DNA of 64,000 nt from Hsuehochloa calcarea (GCA_036346395.1 CM070604.1:32329662-32393661), one strand, 5' to 3'; positions 1 to 12,035 are shown, counted from the first letter of the stretch. Made by a program: numbers and translations. The notes: generated by a model from the letters alone, not told the origin.

Positions 1-537
1 ATCTTCATAGCTCCTTTTGCTAAAGTTCAAAAACAAAAAATTGAAAAACTTCATCCATTCCTTCATGCTCTATCTTCTTCCATGTACCTTAATGAATTCA
101 TTGTCAAAGGGGGAGAAAGATTAGTGAAAATGTTGTTTTAGAGCTTTTTGGAGTCATAGGGGGAAAATGAATTTTCTGGAAATTGGTGATCATAGAACGT
201 ACACCTAAATTGCATTCTCTTGATCTTATTGCCTTTTCTGATTTTGATTTGCACTTATAGAAGACTCACAATAATCAAAGGTCAAATAGAACAATTGTTC
301 TTTCATATGGACCCAAGTGAGATTTTTGGCTACTTTCTGGAAATTAAAACTTTTTGTGCTCCCTTTGCCTTATCTCACTTACCTATGCTATTCTGAAGCC
401 AGCTTGGTCATTTCCTAGGCTCTCTCTTGCTTATGGACCAAGTTGTGCCTTTGCGAGAAAACTGCGAGTTTTTTACTTTTCAAACTACAAACTTATATTT
501 TCTGGGAGATTGCCAATGTGTTCATCAAGGGGGAGAT
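1..537 (+). other. C0 3' interior without coding capacity
   Basis: This AT-rich stretch precedes the LTR and holds no domain I recognise. Two AAGGGGGAGA-like purine tracts are present; the second (521-535) abuts the LTR and is the likely primer for plus-strand DNA synthesis. It resembles the reverse complement of the C2 3' interior beginning at 7763. Confidence 0.75.
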
Positions 538-649
538 TGCGGATATCGTGGGGATATATACACGATCTTAGGATGATGAGTCCATTGGCAATGTCGTTGT
601 TGGTTTGACGAATCTCGTATTTTCAGAAAAGCTCCAGCTGTTCAGACCT

Positions 650-730
650 CAAGCGGTCAGACCGGTGGCACTGGCGGTCAGACCGGCCATGTGGCGGTCC
701 GACCGGCTTTGTGCGGCGGTCCGACCGGCC
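650..730. repeat. Cluster of CGGTCNGACCG palindromes
   Basis: At least four spaced copies of an 11-bp near-palindrome of the form CGGTCNGACCG occur here, with further copies at about 929-955. The same motif is clustered in the U3 part of both C2 LTRs. Its role is unknown. Confidence 0.8.
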
Positions 731-1488
731 AGAACCTTTGGTTGAGTTTGGGGCTAGGCCAAAAATAGAGTGTGTAGGCAAGAGAGGGGAGTCTCCTAGA
801 CTTGGTCTTATATTTTTTGGAGCTTTCAGTCAAAAGTTCTATTCAGTTGAAAATTCTAGATAGTTTCGGATTTCCACGATAGAATTTTGGCTAAGTCTTT
901 TCGGGAGACCGGTTGGAAATCGGTCAGACCGTCCACGTACAGCGGTCAGACCGGCTTTCACTTGTTCGTCGGCCTACTTGGCGACATTGTGTTTTGGTTA
1001 TGTCTAATGTATGAGTTTCAATACTTTAATGTTGCATATTGCATGGTTAAGCTAACGTGGGTCAAGTTGTGAAGAACTTGTTCCCGTAGACGATTTATTT
1101 GTCTATTGCTTTGCAGGTGGCTTGCAGGTCAACGACATCAACGGCGAGGAGGATCGGGACTAAGCTTGGAGAGCTAAGGTCCAGAACGATCATGGATGCC
1201 GGGTGGAGTCGTGTGACTCAAGTATGGTGCAGAATGGACAAGATGGTTCGAACGGGCAATTCGTTGCAGCTGGTTGGATCAAGCGGCGCGGAGGTAGGTG
1301 CTAGTGCCTTGGAGGTTCCGATGGGATTCGGACGGGAGAGACTTGCCGACATGATGAGGGCCGTTGATCATCTTACACGTAGCGAAGCAGGCGATTGCTT
1401 CAACTGTAATGTGTGTGTTTGTGTCTTGTGTGTTTTGGGCCTTAACGGGAGCCCATTAAGTGAACCCTTCTAAAACCCTAGGCCTCAC

Positions 1489-1498
1489 TATAAATAGA
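1489..1498 (+). promoter_or_regulatory. TATA box of the C0 LTR
   Basis: TATAAATAGA is preceded by CTC/CAC sequence and followed by a purine-rich leader. C2 has the same box at the same relative place on the opposite strand. It is the likely core promoter of the retrotransposon. Confidence 0.7.
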
Positions 1499-2095
1499 GG
1501 GGGTGGTTGGAAATCAGCCCCGAGCATTTCATTTGCAAAAACCCTAGTTTGGGTTAGGGTTTGGAGAGGAGAGGAGAGGCTAGGTTCTAGAGAGGTGATT
1601 TGTGTGTGTGCTCTTGGATTGAGCTCTTGTTCTCCTTGAGGGAGTAGCTTTAACTAGCAACATCTTGAATCAATCTATGGATGTGTGTTCAAAGATGAGT
1701 CCTCTTGTGTTTTCCTCTCTCTTTTGATGTTTTTGGTGCTTCCTTGATCCGGTTATTTTTGGTTGGTTTCTTGACCTCTTTTACGTTGCTATGATGTGTG
1801 GGAATACTCCTAGGACCATCTAAATCATCAATCCCCCACGAGCAAGATTTGGATCAAGTTTTTCGTTTTGCTAGGTTTTGAACGCTCCTTTTGTAAAACT
1901 TAAAAAAGTCAACACTTTGACGTGGATCTGGACGATCGTTGCTTGGAATAGGTTCCAGATATCCTTAGGGAGGTGTGTTCCAAATTTGGTCAAGTTTCAT
2001 CGGATAAATCAAAAGTTAGACCAATTTTTGTTTTTGTTTCGGGTGGTCTGCAGTGGTTCTAGACTAAATCGGTCAGACCAATTTCTCAACGGCAG

Positions 2096-2220
2096 TAAGA
2101 CGACCAACTATTCAGACCGCTTGTTGGCCGTTGGTCAGACCGCCAGCTATTCAGACCGCTAGTTGGTCGTTGGTCAGACCGCCAGCTATTCAGACCGCCA
2201 GTTGTCCGTCGGTCAGATCG
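2096..2220. repeat. 39-bp tandem repeat in the C0 LTR
   Basis: About three copies of a 39-bp unit are seen, with unit starts (CAGACCGC) at 2113, 2152 and 2191. Each unit carries halves of the CGGTCNGACCG palindrome. Confidence 0.8.
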
Positions 2221-2478
2221 GCCTAGTGAGATCAAATCTCCATTTTTGAGTCTTGTGTTTAAGGGGGTAATCGGATTCAGCACAAGGCTTCCTCTGTGCA
2301 TTTACTGATCTTCTTAGCTTTCATAGCTATTAGAGAAAAGTTCGTGTTGAATTTGATTAAAGCGAAAATTAAGAAAGCATCTATTCACCCCCCTCTAGTC
2401 GACTTTCCGGTCCTACAAGATACCCAATTAAATATCATGGCATGCCAACTTCCGATGGAATTAACTACAAGTCTGGAT

Positions 2479-2840
2479 GGTGAATGAATATCTTAGAGCA
2501 TGTACAGTAATATAAATAACTATTGTCTATAGTATCTCTTTATATCATCTATAGGCAGCACTAAATACAACTTCTACAATTAGTTGCCTTTTTACATATC
2601 TCTATAGACAACTTATGCATATACAATATCTTGTTTCTCGGTTTATAGTAGATTATTGTATGGGATGACTCAATTCTGTATGCTCCCCTATCTTCTCCAC
2701 ATCATCTCATTTTCTACATATTAAGGCTTGTAGATAGCTGACGTCATACTATTATACATGGTCTTAGAGTGATATAGAGAAAAGAGTCAATAGACGGTGA
2801 ATGAATATCTTAGGGTGATGGAGAGAAAAGAGTTAATGCA
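2479..2840. repeat. 46-bp tandem duplication split by MITE1
   Basis: The segment GGTGAATGAATATCTTAG followed by a GTGAT-AGAGAAAAGAGT tail occurs twice. One copy is intact (2796-2840). The other (2479-2495 and 2767-2795) is interrupted by MITE1. Confidence 0.75.
2496..2763. mobile_element. MITE1: Tourist-like MITE
   Basis: This is a 268-bp AT-rich insertion. The ends GAGCATGTACAG and, in reverse complement, GACCATGTATAA form imperfect terminal inverted repeats. TTA flanks both sides (2493-2495 and 2764-2766), which is the TSD expected of PIF/Harbinger-derived Tourist elements. There is no coding capacity. Confidence 0.75.
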
Positions 2841-3286
2841 CTGAATACAATACTTGCAGGGAAAAAGTATATTAGTCATGTTCGAGTTGTGCAACATAAA
2901 ATATACTCTACAAAAGTAATGGGAGTGAGTAGCATGTACAGAACTTTCTCATATGAAAATTAAGAGACAAATCATCGAACTCAAGGTCTTTCTTTGCTTG
3001 GGTACACACCTCAACTATTTACATGGTTTAGTAGGGTGCTCGTGTGTTGCAACAGAATATCAAAAGAGAGTGATATATATAAACAGAAATATTAACTCTG
3101 TCTATTGCATCACATGCTACTACTACTACTATTCAGAAATTAAAATTTTGAGCTCATAGATTGTTTACCTTTGGAAGTTGATTTTGATGCCGACTTCCCT
3201 CCCTAACGTGCTTCCCATTTTCAGCCATTGTCGGCCGGCAAGGAAGAGGGGTACGCGTCAACGGCCACCTTCTCCCACCCTAAACC
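2841..3286. other. Unassigned AT-rich stretch
   Basis: I see no gene or repeat structure here apart from a short ACT microsatellite near 3117-3131. It could be ordinary intergenic sequence or old, unrecognisable element remnant. Confidence 0.4.
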
Positions 3287-3536
3287 TGTAACACCCTGAC
3301 CCAAATTCGGCTCAATGCCCAGCCCACCGTGGGGCGGACCCGCACACACATAGCACCCCACTTACACTTTCGTCCTCGCTTCGTGTAAAAGGGTTAACCC
3401 GGAGGTGCTACGTTTGGATCCAACAGGCATTATATACCACTACAACTCACTTGAGACAAGCAATGTGGGACTAATCCCACCACACAACTCCTCATGGGCC
3501 ACATGGGCCATGCTATGAGCAGGCCGGGGTATTACA
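3287..3536 (-). repeat. TRIM1 3' LTR
   Basis: This LTR is 250 bp and nearly identical to 3732-3978. Differences are a few substitutions and short indels. Confidence 0.92.
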
Positions 3537-3718
3537 CTCACCCCCTTAAGGGTGGCGCCCTCGGCGATACCGCATCTGTGACAAATGCCCGAACCACCCC
3601 TCGGTACACGTCCGTGCGTCCGGTCTTGCACATATGCCATGCCATGTGTCCACTCCGGCCCACATGTGACATCGCCATATGCCCGCCCACCCGCACGCGC
3701 CCGTCAAATGAGGTTGAT

Positions 3719-3729
3719 GCTCGATACCA
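3719..3729 (-). other. TRIM1 primer-binding site
   Basis: The plus strand reads GCTCGATACCA, one base short of the complement of TGGTATCAGAGC. The missing T lies in a CTG site, the context in which copies in this window differ most, so it may be a sequence error. Confidence 0.8.
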
Positions 3730-3731
3730 TC

Positions 3732-3978
3732 TGTAACACCACGACCCAAAATCGGCTCAATGCCCAAATTTCAGTGGGCGGACCCACACGCATAGCACCT
3801 CACTTACACTTTCGTCCTCGCTTCGTGTAAAAGGGTTAACCCGGAGGTGCTACGTTTGGATCCAACAGGCATTATAAACTACTACAACTCACTTGAGACA
3901 AGCAATGTGGGACTAATCCCACCACACAACTCCTCATGGGCCACATGGGCCATGCTATGAGCAGGCCGGGATATTACA
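3732..3978 (-). repeat. TRIM1 5' LTR
   Basis: This LTR is 247 bp and borders the primer site on its inner side, which fixes the minus orientation. Confidence 0.92.
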
Positions 3979-3983
3979 AAACC

Positions 3984-5051
3984 CAAGCCGCGACTCAATT
4001 CTCACGGCCATTAACCTTTGCAGTCCTCACTGCAAGGAGGCGTGAGGCCGGGGAGGAGACTGTGGTGGTTTTGTGGTGGTAAGCAAGGAGGAGGAAGCGA
4101 TGCTTGCTTAGTAGGCGCAGAGCCGGAGGTGGCGGTGACACAGGGGAGGATTAGTATGAATAGAACGCGGTACGGTGAACTCAAGATTGTGACATGGCGA
4201 GGGAAGGACCCCTTCATCTCCGCCTCTTCCTCGTGCATCATTGTTACCTCCCCTCCCTTCCCCAGTGCCACTGCTTCTCCTCTAATGTACCGCCTCCTCC
4301 TCTCCTCCCTTCCCTCCTGGCGCCTTCTCCAATCCCCAACTCCGCCTTACTGCGCCACCACCTAAAAGGATTGCTAAGAGTATTGTATATACTAATTGCT
4401 CACTTCACAACTGCTGCACCAGCACGGAGACACGCTACCGCACTGCCATAGGTCTACCACCTTGTCGACTGCTCCCTTGCCGCAACCACGCTGTGCAGTA
4501 GATCCAACTCCTCCACCGAATGCACGCGAAGACATAGGGGGGAGAGGGAGCAGATGGAGGCGCACTGCCGCCTGATTCGACCGTTGGGAGCTCAGTAGAG
4601 ACACGTCGCCGCCGATTCGGACGTCGGGAGCTCGGTGGAGGCACGCGGCCATCGATTTCTGATGCCACTGTTGGTTTCTGTCACGAGAGAGAGAGAGAGC
4701 ACCCACAGGATAGAGAACCGATGTGGTGATGGAGATGATAGCGCGGTGAGTCGGTGAGGATGGGTGGCAGAAGAGGACAGGTGGTAGACCGGAGAAGAGG
4801 ACAAGCGGCCGGGTGGGGTGGAAAGAGGAGATCGTAGGAGCTGACCTATTCGGTTTTCATAGAGATCGCGAGAGAGGAGTTATCAGTCGAGGGAGGGACC
4901 AACGGTTTCAGTGAGAAACCAACGCACCCGGTCATGGATCCACCTCCGGGCGGGTGGAAGAGGAGAAGCGGCGAGTGTTTTTTATTTTCATAGCGCGAGA
5001 GGGAGTGTGATGATTCGTTTGGGAAACCGTGGGCTTGGCCCAATAGCCAGC
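3984..5051. other. Unassigned GC-rich stretch between TRIM1 and C1
   Basis: Several short open frames are present (4011-4804, both strands), but they overlap in many frames, have low-complexity composition and show no domain I recognise. A diverged direct repeat of about 42 bp lies at 4566-4650. It may be host intergenic sequence or a decayed element. Confidence 0.35.
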
Positions 5052-5963
5052 TGAAAGTATCTAGGCCCTCATAGTTGGTTTTGGTAATTAATGGAAACAT
5101 TATGTTAAAGGACTAACATGCGTGTTGAGATGTGTTTAAGGTTAAAGTCTGATGATTATTTGGTGACAAGGTCATTAGCAAGACGAATATGGTGAAAGAT
5201 CAGCTAGATCAAGACAAAAGGTATTATATAGCCTAAGGACCCTTTTGTGGTTTTTACCGATCTCGGTGTTTGGAGAAAAGATCATATTTATAGGATAAAT
5301 ACCATACTATAAAGAGGGGTCATAGCTAGTAGCTTGAGGAACTATTTTTGTGCCATTATGATCAACTAGGGTTCATGCATTATCTTGATTTGAGCTTCTG
5401 AAAAAAATATTTTAAAAATCAGTATGACCACAAAGTGATATGCGGTACTATCGCAAGTCGGTAGTACCGATATTTACATGGCGATGCGTATTTTTTAGAG
5501 AGCATGTTTTTCGAGTGTTTTGCTACTCTCTGAAAATCGAAAGGGTCGTATTTCAATTCTGATACTACCGTAGGTCGGTAGTACTAAAATATACATGGCG
5601 ATACGTATATTCCAGAGAGTGTGTTTTTCAAGTGTTTTGCTACTCTTTGAAAATCGAAACGACCGCATTTCAATTGTGGTACTACCGCAGGTCGGTAGTA
5701 CCAAAATATACATGGCGGTACATATATTATAGAGAGCATGTTTTTAGAGTTTTTGATCTCCCTTGGATCGGTATGATTGCAATCCCTGAGCGGTACTACC
5801 GGAAGTGCGGTAGTACCGATTATTACTTGGCGGTACGAGTTTTCCAAAGAGTGTGTTTTTTAGAATTCTTGAGCTCTAAAAAATGTTAGCTTTGTTCTAG
5901 CCGAACGGTACAACCGTCATGCGGTAGTACCGATTTCTTGTTGGTGGTAGTACGGTAACTTTT
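5052..5963 (+). repeat. C1 5' LTR, first part
   Basis: It starts TGAAAGTATCTAGG, as does the 3' LTR at 51308. C2 interrupts it after GTAACTTTT, and the rest resumes at 16943. About 510 bp of this part (roughly 5147-5655) is absent from the 3' LTR. Confidence 0.9.
5477..5880. repeat. 117-bp tandem repeat with GGTACTACCG hairpins
   Basis: Units begin at about 5477, 5594, 5711 and 5826, a spacing of 115-117 bp. Each contains a pair of the form GGTACTACCG / CGGTAGTACC separated by about 5 nt; the pair at 5677-5701 is a perfect 10-bp inverted repeat. The 3' LTR keeps about two units. Confidence 0.82.
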
Positions 5964-7762
5964 TGTTGGACCGTAAAGGCGACTAGAGGGGGGGGGGGTG
6001 AATAGGAGCACACTCACTTTTTCACAAATTATGAACTCAATACAATTTCACTCCAGTAGCTATTAGAAAGCTATGAAGATCAATATACCAAGACTGTTGG
6101 AAGACTAGTATTGAATCAATTAAACCCTAAGCAATGCTACAAAAATCAACTAAGATTGTAAAGACTCACGGCCGACGGCGGTCGATCATTGGACCCAATC
6201 GGTCGGACCGATTGCGGGCGGTCGACCGACGTTAGCTTTGGCGGTCGGACCGCTCAAAATCGGTCGGACCGGTGATGACGGCGATCCGACCGGCCGACTC
6301 GAACCGATCCGCAATAAAATCGGCCCGATGACGAAGTTGCAATTAGGTGAAACTTTTGATTCTCAACTCTAATCTTTATGAAACTTTGCACACACCTTCT
6401 ATATGCTATTGAGGACCTATTCCAATCGAATATTATGATAATTCTTGGAGCGATCTTGAGCAATTGCCAATTGATTAACGAAGGTCTAAAACCGGGCAAG
6501 AACGAAAACTTGATCCTAAAGCTTGTTTGTGAGGATTGATGATCAAGATGATGCTAGATAGATTCACACATATCACAGCAAGCTAATTCACGTGAAAGAA
6601 TCAATCACAAACTCGCGGATCAAAGAAAGCCCTAAAAACACGAAATTGAAAGCAAGAACGAAAAGAGACTTATCTCAAGCAAACCTTGCATAGATTGATT
6701 TCGTGATTGTTCTTTGGATTACATCCACACCATCATGGATCGATGGACAATCAAAGATCACGAAATTCACCACAAACCATCAAGAGCCCTTGCCTCCACC
6801 TCAACTCCCTAAAGACAATTAGGGTTTTGAAACATAAAAGGCGAGAGAGAGAGAGAGTGCGACCACCATCTCCTCCTATTTATAGTGGAGGCCTAGACTC
6901 CTAGGGTTTGACTCCATTGGGCTCCGTTAAAGCCCACTAACAAGCGGGTCACACACGCATGCGCCCAAAGCGCCGTCTTTAATCTTTTGACCTAAACCGC
7001 TTCACCATGCGCCATGGATTTGCTAATAGGTCACCATTGTCCATCTTGTGTCACACTTGAGTCGTTGACCTCACCCGGCATCGTCAATCGTTCTGGACCT
7101 CAACTCTCCGAGTCTAGTCCCGATCCTCCTCGCCGTTGACCGTCGTTGACCACCAAGCAACCTGCACAACCACAGACAAGCAAACACGAATTCGGGAATA
7201 AGTTCTTCACAACTTGACCCATGTTAGTCAAAACATGCATCATGCAAATCATATGCCATGAAACCAATGACTTTGACCTAACCAATCAACATCGCCACGA
7301 AGTTGGCGGCGTTCAAGTAGAAACCGGTCCGACCGCTCGGGTGAGCGGTCGGACCGCCCATGGCGGTCGGACCGCTCCACGTGAGCGGTCGGACCGCCTT
7401 GGGACTTAGCCAAATTCATACTCCCAAATTCGAAACCTTACGGAAATTAAAACGAATAGAACTTCTTCTTGGAGACTCCAAAATTATGAGACCAAGTGCA
7501 TTGGGATCCCTCACTTGCCTACAACACCTATTTTTGGCCCACTCGTTTTGAACACTTTTAGGTTACCGCCGGTCCGATCAGCCCCATATGGCGGTCCCGA
7601 CCGATTTGGGACCGATCGGACCGCCGCGTGCAAGGACCGGTCGGACCGCCCCGCGAGAATACACGTAGCTTTGTCGAAAACACGTGAAACTACAAACCGT
7701 AAACGCCATTGCCAATTGTCACATCATCCTAAGATCTGGAACATATCCCCATGAAATCCACA
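5964..7762 (-). repeat. C2 3' LTR
   Basis: This LTR is 1,799 bp. It is very similar to 15157-16942, and the differences cluster at CAG/CTG sites and in the CGGTCNGACCG clusters (6180-6300 and 7325-7660). Confidence 0.93.
6877..6886 (-). promoter_or_regulatory. TATA box of the C2 3' LTR
   Basis: The minus strand reads CTATAAATAG, matching the box of the C0 LTR. A GA microsatellite leader lies at about 6842-6857. Confidence 0.65.
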
Positions 7763-7777
7763 ATCTCCCCCTTGATG
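7763..7777 (-). other. C2 polypurine tract
   Basis: The minus strand reads CATCAAGGGGGAGAT directly before the LTR, the expected primer for plus-strand synthesis. Confidence 0.8.
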
Positions 7778-9595
7778 AACACATTGGCAATTATCCAGAA
7801 AATGTAAGTAAGAGGTTTGAAAACGAGTTTACTCGCAGTTTTCGCACAAAGGCACAACTTGGTCCATAAGCAAGAAAAAGCAATGAAAATGACCAAGCTG
7901 GCATCAGAATAGTATAGGCATGTGAGACAAGGCAAAAGTAAGCATAAAAACTTTGATTTCCAGAAAAGGGTCAAAATTCTCACATGAGGTCCATATGAAA
8001 GAACAATTGTTCAATTGACCTATGATCATTGTGAGTATAAAAGAATGCAATTCATGTTTAGAATATTCAATAAGACAATAAGAATGCAACTCAAGAACTC
8101 CCCCTCACTATGATCCTCAATTTTTCAATTTTTCAGTTTCTCCCCTTTGTACAAACTTCTCCCCCAACAAAGAAATATATTCTCATTAACACATCTTCTC
8201 TTCTCATTTAACACATCTTCTCCCCCTTTGACAATGGATTCATCAAGGAATCACGCCTTCCTCTCATCCAGAAATAACAAATAGAAAATAAAGGAAGAAG
8301 CAGAAACAAGAGAAGCATAAAGAGGAGTATGCATGAAGTGCAATGGAGTGGCTTCATTTTTTTTGTATTTTTCAATTTTTGATTACAAGAAGCTTTGGAG
8401 ATTACCCAAAAGAACAATCTAGTATCTCTAATATTGCACAAACAACATATCAAGCTTTGACAAAATGCTAGCAAGATCATGGTAAGACATATATATCAAA
8501 GCTAAGCACAAAGGCTCAAAAGTAAAGCGATAGATTTGATCAATTTAAGCAACGCTTCAAATTCAAAGAAGTTCATCAACGAGGATCCTAAAGTGAAATT
8601 GGCCATGTCAAAATGTCAAAGTGAGATCAAAAATCTAACAAAGACCACATTAAGAGTCAATCAAGTCCGTATTGAATCATTTTGCTCAATATTTTATAAA
8701 CGCCCATTTGTCAACATTTTTCTCATTTGCATTGAATATTGAAGTTGACTAATGATCTAACTTAGTGACAAGATCTGGACTAGGAGCCATCCACAAACTC
8801 ATCCTAAGCTTCACCAAAAGTTGATTAAAGGTATATCTTAGTAAAGAAGATCCCGGACTAGGAGCCATCCACAAACTCTTTCTAAGCTTCTACCGGCGAC
8901 AAATCTTGAGGTTCATGTCATTTCTGACAAGCAGTCCCCATGAGATCGTCTGGTTCATCAAACTATCTCCAAGTTCATGTCATTTGACAAGCAGTCTCGT
9001 AAGAATAGTTTGGCACAATTTAAGCAAAAGACAATCTTGATTTTTATTTTTCACATGAGCAGTTTTAGAATCTCAAGAACACAAAAGCTCAAGTAATGGT
9101 CAATTTTAGATCAAAGAGCTAACAAAGCAATTTTGACAGGGCCAATGTCACAAGAGGAGCACTAATTACGCAACTCGCTAAAACATCCACAAATTGCAAT
9201 TTCTTAGTTTGAGTTGTTTAAAAGGTTCTAGCTCATATAGCAAAGACTTAGCTACACATGTAAAAGCATGATAATTCTAGCAAGTCAAAGAACTAGACAT
9301 GACATTGAGCAAGAATTGAAATACAAAAGCTCTAAAGGGTAATAGGCAAAGCTTCATCAAAAAAAATTTTAAAAAAATAAGCAGAAAACCTTATATTACA
9401 ATGCATCTTTTTGGATTTTTCATACCATTTGTTGTAACCACTTGTTGAAGTTTTCATATGAATACAATATGACACAATGAGATGCAATTAAAAAGCCTAA
9501 AAACCTAAAAAGTTCGAAAAGATCACTAAGTTTAGAAAAAGAACAATAAAAGATCAAAAGAACAAGGAAAGATAAGAAAAAAATCAAACTCCCCC
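7778..9595 (-). other. C2 3' untranslated interior
   Basis: About 1.8 kb lies between RNase H and the purine tract. I see no long reading frame. Further purine tracts occur near 8100 and 8220. A short duplicated segment (GGACTAGGAGCCATCC at about 8777 and 8855) and a second one (TTCATGTCATTT at about 8913 and 8972) lie in it. No 3' accessory ORF like that of C1 is recognisable. Confidence 0.7.
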
Positions 9596-10250
9596 TCAAA
9601 CCAACCCATAAGGATAAATTACGCCTAACTCGCTTCTTAAGGAGGAAAATCTGGTTTGATCTAAAGGCTTGGTAAGAATATCTGCCAATTGAGCTTCGAA
9701 CTCTACGAAGTGCATCACAATATCACCTTTTTCAACATGATCTTTAAGGAAGTGAAAGCGAATGTCTATGTGTTTAGTCCTAGAATGTTGCACTGGGTTT
9801 TTAGCAATATTAATAGCAGAAGTGTTATCACAGAAAAGAGGAACACTAGCAAAGTTTAACCCATAATCTTTCAAAGTGGACGTCATCCACAAAATCAGCT
9901 CTGACAACTAGCGTGACTACATACTCCGCCTCGGCAAAGATGGATTGTGCAATGTAAGACCGCTTCCTAGAAGACCAAGATACAAGAGAAGTGCCTAGGA
10001 AGTGACAGTGCACGAGGTACTCTTCCTATCTAACAAACGACCCATAAAATCGAATCGAAAAACCTCTAATGGACAAAGTGAAGAGCAGAATACCAAATGC
10101 CATATAAGAGGGTAGAGTGTAAATACCGAATATGCGCTTAACGGCTTGGCGATGGGAAGTTCTCGAGACGCTGAAATCTTGCACAAAGGCATACCGTGAA
10201 GTGAATGTCCGGTCTCGAGGCCGTCAAATCTGAAGGAGCCGATCATCTTT
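9596..10250 (-). pseudogene. C2 pol: RNase H end
   Basis: The last part (9596-9907) encodes a Copia RNase H C-terminus with the LCDN-type motif (here LFCDNTSAINIAKNP), RTKHIDIRFHF and ADILTKPL. RNase H removes the RNA strand during reverse transcription. The part before it (9908-10250) is out of frame. The break at about 9905-9990 lies where the usual ASTAEAEY-type region should be. Confidence 0.85.
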
Positions 10251-11066
10251 GCGGTACTCGCGTTGATCCACGACTTCTCCTTCCTCATCCGGATCCAAAG
10301 CGATCGAAGTTGCCATGGGAGTGGAAATTGGCTTGCAATCACCCATGTTGAAGCGTTTGAGTAGATCTTTAGTGTACTTCGTCGATGGATGAAAGTTCCT
10401 TCCTTGCATTGCTTGATTTGAAGTCCCAAAAAGTAATTAAGCTCTCCCATCATACTCATCTCAAATTCCTGGACATAGTGTCGGAAAAGTGAAACAAGAG
10501 CATTAGAGGAACCACCAAAAATAATATCATCCACGTAAATTTGAGCAAGCAGGAAGTCATTGTCACGTCTAATAATAAATAGAGTTTTATCCACTTTACC
10601 CATCTCAAAATTATTTTTAAGCAAGAAGGTCTTAAGTCTATCATACCAGGCTCTAGGGGCTTGTTTAAGACCATATAATGCTTTAGATAGCTTGAAAACA
10701 CGATTTGGATATTTAGGATCCTCAAAACCGGGGTTGCTTAACATACACTTCCTCATCTATGAAACCATTTAAAAAGGCACTTTTAACATCCATCTGATAT
10801 AATTTAAAACCTTTTGATGCAGCAAATGCAAGCAGAATGCGAATGGCTTCTAGTCTAGCAACAGGAGTAAATGTCTCATCAAAATCTAACCCCTCAACTT
10901 GGCTGAAACCCTGAGCTACCAATCTGGCTTTATTTCTAACCACAGAACCATCCTCACCTTGTTTATTCTTAAACACCCAACGGGTTCCTATAACATTATG
11001 ACCACTAGGAGGTTCTACTAGGTTCCAAACTTTGTTTCTTTCAAAATTCTCTAACTCCTCATGCAT
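10251..11066 (-). pseudogene. C2 pol: reverse transcriptase
   Basis: Two overlapping frames (10722-11066 and 9995-10756) cover the Copia RT. Visible blocks are the VVRNKARLVAQGFSQ motif, QMDVKSAFLNG, YGLKQAPRAWYD and the catalytic YVDDIIFG at about 10520-10540. Copies RNA to DNA. The active-site residues are intact, and the frame change falls at about 10740 between the fingers and palm regions. Confidence 0.9.
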
Positions 11067-11663
11067 GGCATTTACCCACTAGAATCGGATAAAGCATGTG
11101 ATATATTGCGGGGTTCAAAAGAAGCAACAAAAGCCGAATGAGAGTAGAGATTTGGATCATTATACAGGCGAGTGACTCGCTCATGTAGATTACCTATTAT
11201 ATGTTCCGGAGGATCTTTGTCTCTGAATGCGAAGTGGGCGCCGGGTGAGATGTCGTTTCTTCGACCTCCGCAGTCTGCTGATGATGATGATGCAAAGCAG
11301 AGCCTCAATCGAAGGTGAAGCGGGCGTAGCGAGTTCTTGTATCAATATGGGCGCCTCGGCGTGAGATGAGGAATGACATTAGCCGTCCTCATCTTCCTCC
11401 ACAAAAATGCTCACTGTCACTGTAAATCATCTCAGCAATTGATCTAGCTCGGGGCTAGTCTCATCAAAAGTGACATTACAAGTCTCTGAATAATGTTAGT
11501 CTCGATATTAAAACTCGAAAACCCCTCGAATGAGCGGGATAACCCGAAATACCCCATCAAAAGTTCTTGATTCAAATTTATCTAAGTTGCTGTCTTAAGG
11601 ATAAAACATTTTGATCCAAAAACTCGAAAATGCGAAGCAGAGGGTTTTCTACCAAAACGAAGC
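11067..11663 (-). pseudogene. C2 pol: linker between integrase and RT
   Basis: The region should code for the low-complexity linker of Copia pol. A short open frame at 11072-11308 (with RDKDPPEHIIGNLHERVTR) fits this; the rest is broken into short frames. Confidence 0.6.
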
Positions 11664-12035
11664 TCATAAGGAGTCTTGCCTAAAGAAGGTCTCAAAAAGA
11701 CACGATTGGCAATATGGCAGCGATAGCAATAGCTTCGCCCAAAATCTCCTCGGTGTGTTATACTCGTCTAGCATCGTCCTAGCCATTTCGACTTCTATTC
11801 TTCCTTTCCACCACGCCATTTTGTTGAGGGCGTGTGGAGAGGAGAAGCGATGCTCAATACCACGCCGGCACAAAAGAAGCAAAGAAGCATTTTTGAACTC
11901 CGTGCCATTATCACTGCGAATCGCTCTCAAAGCACCGGAAGCTCGAAGCCAAGCGAAGAACAAGGTCATGAAAATAACCAAAAGCTTCATCTTTTGAAGT
12001 AAGAAAGAACACCCAAGTATATCTTGAAAGATCAT
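11664..12035 (-). pseudogene. C2 pol: integrase core
   Basis: The frame contains IRSDNGTEF with the second catalytic Asp, followed by a degraded stretch where the catalytic Glu should lie, then EMARTMLDEYNTPRRFWAK. Integrase inserts the DNA copy into the genome. The frame is disturbed around the Glu by small indels. Confidence 0.85.

Larger units (their letters stand above)
1..2417 (+). mobile_element. C0: 3' end of a SIRE-type Copia retrotransposon
   Basis: Only the 3' end of the element lies in the window: untranslated interior, a polypurine tract and one long LTR. The LTR matches, in opposite orientation, both LTRs of C2, so C0 and C2 belong to one family. The LTR ends with the run of C's followed by a CTAGTCG motif that closes SIRE-type LTRs in grasses. 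The 5' part lies outside the window, so the TSD cannot be tested. Confidence 0.88.
538..2417 (+). repeat. C0 3' LTR
   Basis: This is an LTR of about 1,880 bp running from TGCGG to CTACA. It carries clusters of the palindrome CGGTCNGACCG near its start, a TATA box near its middle and a tandem repeat near its end. It aligns along its length with the C2 LTRs. Confidence 0.85.
3287..3978 (-). mobile_element. TRIM1: miniature LTR retrotransposon (692 bp)
   Basis: Two direct LTRs (3287-3536 and 3732-3978) run from TGTAACACC to ATTACA and flank about 195 bp with no coding capacity. Read on the minus strand, the interior starts with a primer site for initiator-Met tRNA and ends with a purine tract (complement of 3537-3552). 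A perfect 5-bp TSD, AAACC, lies at 3282-3286 and 3979-3983. Total length, two LTRs, primer site, purine tract and TSD fit the TRIM class, which depends on proteins from autonomous elements. Confidence 0.92.

Noticed and set aside
4011..4804. Cluster of open frames that could be a host gene
   Set aside because: All are short, overlap on both strands and show no domain, splice pattern or start context that stands out.
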